Source: Marinosulfonomonas sp. (lineage in GTDB: Bacteria; Pseudomonadota; Alphaproteobacteria; Rhodobacterales; Rhodobacteraceae). From it: a stretch of DNA of 10,589 nucleotides. The position numbers and the translations under genes are program-made. The notes beneath the pieces were generated by a model. That model was given only the letters and a program-made list of their open reading frames with translations, was not told where the DNA came from and did no database searches. Below, one piece after another: positions 6,814 through 10,589 of this stretch. Position 1 is the stretch's first letter. Every line of letters starts with the position of its first letter. The stretch is taken from positions 1 through 10,589 of the forward strand of contig WGBJ01000191.1 in the NCBI GenBank assembly GCA_015494385.1, given 5' to 3'.

Positions 6814-7506
6814 TTAATCGTTGGAGACAACCAAACGAAGGGTCGGGTGTTTATCATCCGACCCTTTTTCTGTGGGGGTCGCGTAAGGCGCCTGCCCTTC
6901 GGCAAACCCTTCTACCGGCGTTTTAACCGGTGCCGGTTCGGCCACCGTTGCCGGCGCATGGCCGCGTTCCAGCGCCTTCATCTGCACATCTGCCACGTCA
7001 AACCGGCGCGGCGCGCGGCCAATCTGCCCGTCCGTCACCAAAGCCCCCAAAACGCGCGTCACCTCGCCCAGATCGCTGCGCAGGGGCAGCAGGATCACCT
7101 TGGCGTCCAATGCCGGTCTGCCGATGCCTTTTTCCGCCGTTAGCGTCAGTTCAGCCACTTGCGGGCCGTCAAACACATGCTCCAGCGCATCCGTCACCGT
7201 ATTGCGCGCCGCGGGGGTGAAAAAGGATGTAAACGGCATGCCGCGCACTTCCATCCCCAGCAGATCGTTCAGATGCATCCCCGACAGCCGGAACCGTCCC
7301 AGACCGGGGGCAATACGCTCAAGGATAAAGGTATATTCCAGCGCCCGTTCAATGCCGCGCGGGTCGATCTCGCTGCGCAGGGGCACCAGACGGCCCATGC
7401 GCAGACCTTCCCAATAGGCCTCGATCTGTTTTATCTCAAGGAAACGCACCTGCTCCCTGAATCCCAACATTGAAATCACCTTGCGGCCACCCCTGAATTT
7501 ACCCAT
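6814..7506 (-). CDS. PAS-domain protein of the alphaproteobacterial PAS_5 type, function unknown
   Basis: A 230-aa soluble protein with a single PAS-like domain at about 25-165 and no output domain. Recognisable stretches are EAYWEGLRMGRLVPLRSEIDP (start of the domain), FILERIAPGLGRFRLSGMHL, LLGMEVRGMPFTSFFTP and LPLRSDLGEV, typical of the PF07310 (PAS_5) proteins common in Rhodobacterales. After a basic segment (GRAPRRFDVADV) comes a Pro/Ala-rich, probably disordered linker (183-215) and a conserved-looking end (HPTLRLVVSND). Such proteins may sense a small ligand or be adaptors; the role is not known to me. The start at 7506 is chosen over 7551. A further ATG at 7470 with AAGGTG 8 nt upstream is a real alternative. 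The last 40 bases of coding DNA also hold the terminator of the opposite gene. Confidence 0.85.
   Translation of the reverse strand: MGKFRGGRKVISMLGFREQVRFLEIKQIEAYWEGLRMGRLVPLRSEIDPRGIERALEYTFILERIAPGLGRFRLSGMHLNDLLGMEVRGMPFTSFFTPAARNTVTDALEHVFDGPQVAELTLTAEKGIGRPALDAKVILLPLRSDLGEVTRVLGALVTDGQIGRAPRRFDVADVQMKALERGHAPATVAEPAPVKTPVEGFAEGQAPYATPTEKGSDDKHPTLRLVVSND
6838..6869 (+). terminator. intrinsic terminator of the DAHP synthase gene, located inside the opposing PAS gene
   Basis: AAGGGTCGG (6838-6846) pairs with CCGACCCTT (6858-6866). GTG (6847-6849) pairs with CAT (6855-6857) including one G-U, giving a 12-bp stem around the loop TTTAT, with five T at 6865-6869. On the plus strand this is a standard Rho-independent terminator 29 nt after the aro stop. 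Read on the minus strand the stem is followed by CGTTTGG, so it would not end the PAS transcript in the same way. Confidence 0.85.
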
Positions 7507-7667
7507 GATACACACCCCGTGCCAAATGATACCTAAATCGCGGGCCGTCATTGTTGTGACGGGGTTATGTCTCTGTTAACCCTATGCTCACAATACTTAC
7601 CGCCAGGTTAATATGCCACGGTTTGTCTAAAATTGCGGGGGAAAAATTGTTAAATGGTTAACTGCCG
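7507..7667. promoter_or_regulatory. divergent intergenic region between the PAS gene and yicC
   Basis: These 161 bp must hold promoters for the leftward PAS gene and the rightward yicC-gmk cluster. I see no consensus -35/-10 pair in either direction. The stretch is AT-richer than its flanks and has several TTAA-type words: GTTAAC at 7575-7580, GGTTAAT at 7606-7612, and GTTAAATGGTTAAC at 7649-7662, just before the yicC start. The last resembles CtrA half-sites (TTAACCAT on the minus strand), but the spacing of its two TTAA words is 4 bp and not the usual 7. Confidence 0.35.
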
Positions 7668-8558
7668 ATGATCACATCAATGACAGGGTTCGCCGCCCGA
7701 AATGGCGAAAGCGACGGGTTTTCATGGGCTTGGGAGGTCCGCAGCGTCAACGCCAAGGGGCTGGATATCCGCCTGCGGGTGCCCGATTGGGTGGAGGGTC
7801 TGGAAGCTGCCGTGCGCAAACAGGTCGCCAAATCGGTGGGGCGCGGCAATATCAACCTGACCCTGCGGGTGCAGCGCGATGAGGGATCGGCACCGCTGAA
7901 CCTGAACGATGTGCAACTGGCCCGCGTTCTGGACGCCCTGTCGCGGATCGAGGATGCCGCCGCCGACAGTGATCTGACGCTGGTGCATTGCACCGCCGCC
8001 GATGTGCTGGCCCAACGCGGGGTGATCGATACCTCTGTGGTGCAGGACGACACTGGCCCCCTGTTGGCGGCCTTGCTTAAGGATCTGCCGCCGCTGCTGG
8101 AAGATTTCACCGCCATGCGCCGAAACGAAGGCGCCGCGCTGGACAAGGTGATCCACGAGCAGATCGACCAGATCGAAGTCCTGACCAACGAGGCCGCCAC
8201 AGCCGCCGAAGCCCGCCGCGATGATGTGGCCAGAACCCTGCGCGAAAATCTGGCGCGGGTGCTGGACAACACCGATGGCGCTGATCCGGACCGCGTGGCG
8301 CAGGAACTGGCCCTGCTGGCGGTCAAGGCCGATGTGATGGAAGAACTGGACCGCCTGCGCGCCCATGTGGACGCCGCGCGTGACCTGATGGGCAAATCCG
8401 GCCCCATCGGGCGCAAGCTGGATTTCCTGATGCAGGAATTCATGCGCGAGGCAAACACCCTGTGTTCCAAATCGCAATCGGTCGATCTGACGCGGATCGG
8501 GCTTGACCTGAAGGCAGTGATCGACCAGATGCGCGAACAGGTGCAGAATGTGGAGTGA
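7668..8558 (+). CDS. yicC: YicC-family endoribonuclease
   Basis: Member of the YicC/YloC family, shown in other bacteria to be an RNA endonuclease; the 296-aa length is usual. The N-terminal YicC domain begins with the hallmark SMTGF (4-8), and continues with VRSVNAKGLDIRLR. The C-terminal DUF1732 part ends with the family signature FLMQEFMREANTLCSKS (253-269), followed by DLKAVIDQMREQVQNVE. The middle (about 150-245) is rich in charged residues and likely helical/coiled coil. The start at 7668 fits the family but has no good Shine-Dalgarno site (the bases before it read GGTTAACTGCCG), so initiation may be inefficient or the leader very short. The stop is 3 nt before gmk, and its last codons provide the gmk ribosome site. 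The yicC-gmk pairing is common in alphaproteobacteria. Confidence 0.95.
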   Translation: MITSMTGFAARNGESDGFSWAWEVRSVNAKGLDIRLRVPDWVEGLEAAVRKQVAKSVGRGNINLTLRVQRDEGSAPLNLNDVQLARVLDALSRIEDAAADSDLTLVHCTAADVLAQRGVIDTSVVQDDTGPLLAALLKDLPPLLEDFTAMRRNEGAALDKVIHEQIDQIEVLTNEAATAAEARRDDVARTLRENLARVLDNTDGADPDRVAQELALLAVKADVMEELDRLRAHVDAARDLMGKSGPIGRKLDFLMQEFMREANTLCSKSQSVDLTRIGLDLKAVIDQMREQVQNVE

Positions 8559-8561
8559 ACA

Positions 8562-9215
8562 ATGAGCAACGGCACGAATAAGCGGCGCGGGTTACTGATC
8601 ATCCTGTCCTCGCCCTCGGGCGCGGGGAAATCGACGCTGTCCAGGCGGCTGATCAAATGGGATCCGACAATCGGCTTTTCCGTTTCCGCCACCACCCGTC
8701 CGCCGCGCCCGGGCGAAGTGGACGGCAAGGATTACTATTTCAAATCCCACGACGAATTCGCGGCACTGGTGGACAGCGGCGAGATGCTGGAACATGCCAA
8801 GGTGTTTGGCAATTTCTACGGCTCGCCCAAAGGACCGGTGGAAAAGGCCATCAACGAGGGGCGCGATGTGCTGTTTGACATCGACTGGCAAGGCGGCCAA
8901 CAGGTGCGCGCGTCTGCGCTGGGCAAACATGTGCTGTCGATCTTTATCCTGCCGCCATCTATCGCGGAACTGGAACGCCGCCTGCACACCCGCGCGCAGG
9001 ACAGCGACGAGGTGATCGCCGAACGGATGAAGAAAAGCCGCGATGAAATCAGCCATTGGGACGAATACGACTATGTGCTGGTCAATGATGATCTGGATGA
9101 AACCGAAGACCGGCTGAAAACCATCATTCAGGCCGAACGGATGCGCAAAAGCCAGCAACCCTGGCTGATGGACCACATCCGCGCGTTGAACAAGGAATTC
9201 GAGGAACGCCAATGA
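8562..9215 (+). CDS. gmk: guanylate kinase
   Basis: Phosphorylates GMP (and dGMP) to GDP with ATP, an essential step of GTP synthesis in the cytoplasm. The 217-aa chain has the P-loop PSGAGKST at 18-25, the GMP-binding segment [21 protein letters not shown] at 40-60 (Arg46, Arg49, Tyr59), [17 protein letters not shown] at 73-89, and the acidic FDIDWQG at 105-111. Next comes a lid with Arg residues ([15 protein letters not shown]) and [10 protein letters not shown] near the C-terminus, all as in bacterial Gmk. GGAG at 8552-8555, inside the end of yicC, lies 6 nt before the ATG. The stop TGA overlaps the next gene's ATG (ATGA), so the three genes form one translationally coupled unit. Confidence 0.97.
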   Translation: MSNGTNKRRGLLIILSSPSGAGKSTLSRRLIKWDPTIGFSVSATTRPPRPGEVDGKDYYFKSHDEFAALVDSGEMLEHAKVFGNFYGSPKGPVEKAINEGRDVLFDIDWQGGQQVRASALGKHVLSIFILPPSIAELERRLHTRAQDSDEVIAERMKKSRDEISHWDEYDYVLVNDDLDETEDRLKTIIQAERMRKSQQPWLMDHIRALNKEFEERQ

Positions 9216-9751
9216 CCCTATATGCAATCGACGGTAAATCCCCCACCCTGCCCAGCGAGGACGACTACTGGATCGCGCCAGATGCCAACATCATCGGCAA
9301 TGTGGTGCTGCAAACCGGCGCCTCTGTCTGGTTCGGCTGCACCCTGCGCGGCGATAACGAGCTGATCTTTGTCGGCGCTGGCAGCAATATTCAGGAAAAC
9401 AGCGTTTTGCACACCGATCCCGGCTATGCCCTGACCATCGGTGCGAATTGCACCATCGGCCACAAGGCCATGCTGCACGGTTGCACCATCGGCAGCAATT
9501 CCCTGATCGGCATGGGGGCAACAGTGCTGAACGGTGCGCGGATCGGCAAGAATTGCCTGATCGGTGCCGGTGCGCTGATCACCGAGGGCAAGGAAATTCC
9601 CGATGGGTCATTGGTGATGGGGGCGCCGGGCAAAGTGGTGCGCGCGCTGGATGAAACCGCGATTGCCGGATTAAAAGCTAGTGCTTTGCACTATCAGGAA
9701 AACATGCGCCGGTTTCGGGACGGTTTGACGGTGGTTCAGGCCGAGGTTTAG
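9212..9751 (+). CDS. gamma-carbonic anhydrase-like left-handed beta-helix (hexapeptide repeat) protein
   Basis: A 179-aa protein of the YrdA/PaaY/CaiE-type gamma-carbonic anhydrase family, usually a trimer. It shows hexapeptide-repeat turns ([50 protein letters not shown]) and a C-terminal helix. The three metal-binding histidines of the family are present: His67 (VLHTD), His84 (IGHKA) and His89 (LHGC). The Arg46-Asp48 and Gln61 positions (LRGDNE, NIQEN) are kept too. It therefore may bind Zn or Fe, but many members show no measured carbonic anhydrase activity, and the true substrate is open. It overlaps gmk by 4 nt, with GAGGAA at 9201-9206 as ribosome site. Its stop overlaps the stop of the convergent acyltransferase gene. 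Confidence 0.93.
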   Translation: MTLYAIDGKSPTLPSEDDYWIAPDANIIGNVVLQTGASVWFGCTLRGDNELIFVGAGSNIQENSVLHTDPGYALTIGANCTIGHKAMLHGCTIGSNSLIGMGATVLNGARIGKNCLIGAGALITEGKEIPDGSLVMGAPGKVVRALDETAIAGLKASALHYQENMRRFRDGLTVVQAEV

Positions 9752-10566
9752 GTATTAAACCCCGACCGCACCACATCCTCGCAGTGTTTCGCCAGCGCCT
9801 TGCGCCCGTCAAAATCCGCCACCCTGACCGGCGGATGAAAGATCACCTCGACCGAGCCATTGCGCCGCACCGATAGCGTTTTCAGCAGGTGCGGGGCCAG
9901 TTCCATATCGCCCCACCAGCCGTAAAACCGCTCTTCTTCGCCTTCGGGGGCGGTATATTTCACCGTTACCGGCTGAATATGCATGATATCACGCAATTCC
10001 GGCACAAAGAACGCCTGAAACAACGTTGATTTAAAAGGAATAACCCGCAATCCGTCTGTCGAAGTCCCTTCCGGGAAAAACAACAGCTTATGGCCCGCTT
10101 TCAACCGCTCCTCGAAGATTTGCAAATGGATTTTCGCATCTTGCGGGCGGCGGGCGATAAACACCGTGCCGGTGGCCCGCGCCAGCCAGCCGATCAGCGG
10201 CCAATTGGCCACCTCGGATTTGGCGACAAAGTAAATCCGTTTGGCCGCGTTCAGGGTGAAAATATCCAGCCAGGACGCATGATTGGCCACCACAGCGCCC
10301 TTTTGTTGCATCCGCTCACCCGTAACAATCAGGCGCAACCCCATGATAATCAAAGCGGATTTGCAAACAAACTGGGTAATATAGGGGGTGATTGGCCGCT
10401 TTGCCCCGAACAATGGCCGTTCAACCAGACGCACCATTAGCAACACAGCCAGCCCGACCAGAATAACCAGCAGCATCGGCACCACCCGCAGCACCACCCG
10501 AACCCAGCCCATCGGCGTCACCTTATAAGGCACCTCGGCCTCTTCCGGGTACCACATCCCGCTCAT
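9748..10566 (-). CDS. plsC: 1-acyl-sn-glycerol-3-phosphate acyltransferase (PlsC family)
   Basis: Transfers an acyl chain to lysophosphatidic acid, giving phosphatidic acid for membrane phospholipids, or acylates a related lysolipid, at the inner membrane. The 272-aa protein has one strong membrane span at about 24-45, the catalytic HX4D box NHASWLD (His96, Asp101), FIARR near 136-140 and [10 protein letters not shown] at 163-172 (block III), with a further IQPVTVKY segment (block IV). Alphaproteobacteria usually have several such acyltransferases, some acting on ornithine lipid precursors (OlsA-like), so the exact lipid is uncertain. The start at 10566 has AAGGGG upstream; MWYPEE at 10557 is an alternative start. 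It is convergent with the gamma-CA-like gene, overlapping it by 4 nt at the stop codons. Confidence 0.93.
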   Translation of the reverse strand: MSGMWYPEEAEVPYKVTPMGWVRVVLRVVPMLLVILVGLAVLLMVRLVERPLFGAKRPITPYITQFVCKSALIIMGLRLIVTGERMQQKGAVVANHASWLDIFTLNAAKRIYFVAKSEVANWPLIGWLARATGTVFIARRPQDAKIHLQIFEERLKAGHKLLFFPEGTSTDGLRVIPFKSTLFQAFFVPELRDIMHIQPVTVKYTAPEGEEERFYGWWGDMELAPHLLKTLSVRRNGSVEVIFHPPVRVADFDGRKALAKHCEDVVRSGFNT

Positions 10567-10589
10567 CCATGCCGCCCCTTGGTATAGAG
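10567..10589. other. short right-edge stretch upstream of the acyltransferase gene
   Basis: Only 23 bases remain beyond the acyltransferase start. On the minus strand they contain the AAGGGG ribosome site; nothing else can be read. Confidence 0.5.

Noticed and set aside
7658..8728. Minus-strand open frame of 356 codons, longer than yicC itself
   Set aside because: Ser/Arg-rich shadow of yicC and the start of gmk, both of which carry firm family motifs.
1..10589. tRNA, rRNA, CRISPR, transposase, phage or toxin-antitoxin genes
   Set aside because: No cloverleaf-like segment, repeat-spacer array or recognisable mobile or defence protein was found on either strand.

Overview
The window is a GC-rich chromosomal segment with ten protein-coding genes and no RNA genes, insertion sequences or CRISPR arrays. 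The mix suggests an alphaproteobacterium, most likely Rhodobacterales (Roseobacter/Rhodobacter group). The main clues are a class II DAHP synthase, a small PAS protein of the type common in that order, a yicC-gmk pair, and short CCCCGGA/TCCGGGG palindromes. This assignment rests on recognition, not on a search.

Left part (1-5262, all minus strand, so read right to left). A GlxA-type AraC regulator (5262-4258) is followed by a HAAT-type (branched-chain amino acid family) ABC importer operon: periplasmic binding protein (4038-2845), ATPase livG (2743-1955), ATPase livF (1861-1148), a small secreted four-cysteine protein of unknown function (1143-787), and the permease livH (787 to beyond the left edge). 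The second permease (livM) presumably lies outside the window. A perfect 13-bp hairpin separates the binding protein from livG. A pair of GC-rich palindromes separates livG from livF. From livF to livH the genes are tightly coupled (4-nt gap, then a 1-nt TAATG overlap). The 219-bp gap before the binding-protein gene carries helically phased CCGG boxes that could be an operator.

Middle part (5263-7667). A good sigma70-type promoter (TTGGCA-17 bp-TATACT) drives the class II DAHP synthase gene (5442-6809), the first step of the shikimate pathway. It converges with a PAS-domain gene (7506-6814, minus) only 4 nt away. The only strong intrinsic terminator of the aro gene lies inside the 3' coding end of that PAS gene.

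Right part (7668-10589). A plus-strand cluster, yicC (RNase-family protein), gmk (guanylate kinase) and a gamma-carbonic-anhydrase-like hexapeptide protein, is packed with a 3-nt gap and a 4-nt ATGA overlap. It runs tail to tail, with overlapping stop codons, into a minus-strand plsC-type acyltransferase (10566-9748).

Most of the window is housekeeping. The least explained items are the secreted Cys-rich protein embedded in the transporter operon, the paired palindromes, the regulator-transporter linkage with its phased boxes, and the terminator nested in an opposing gene. I saw no clear sign of a wholly new multi-gene system.
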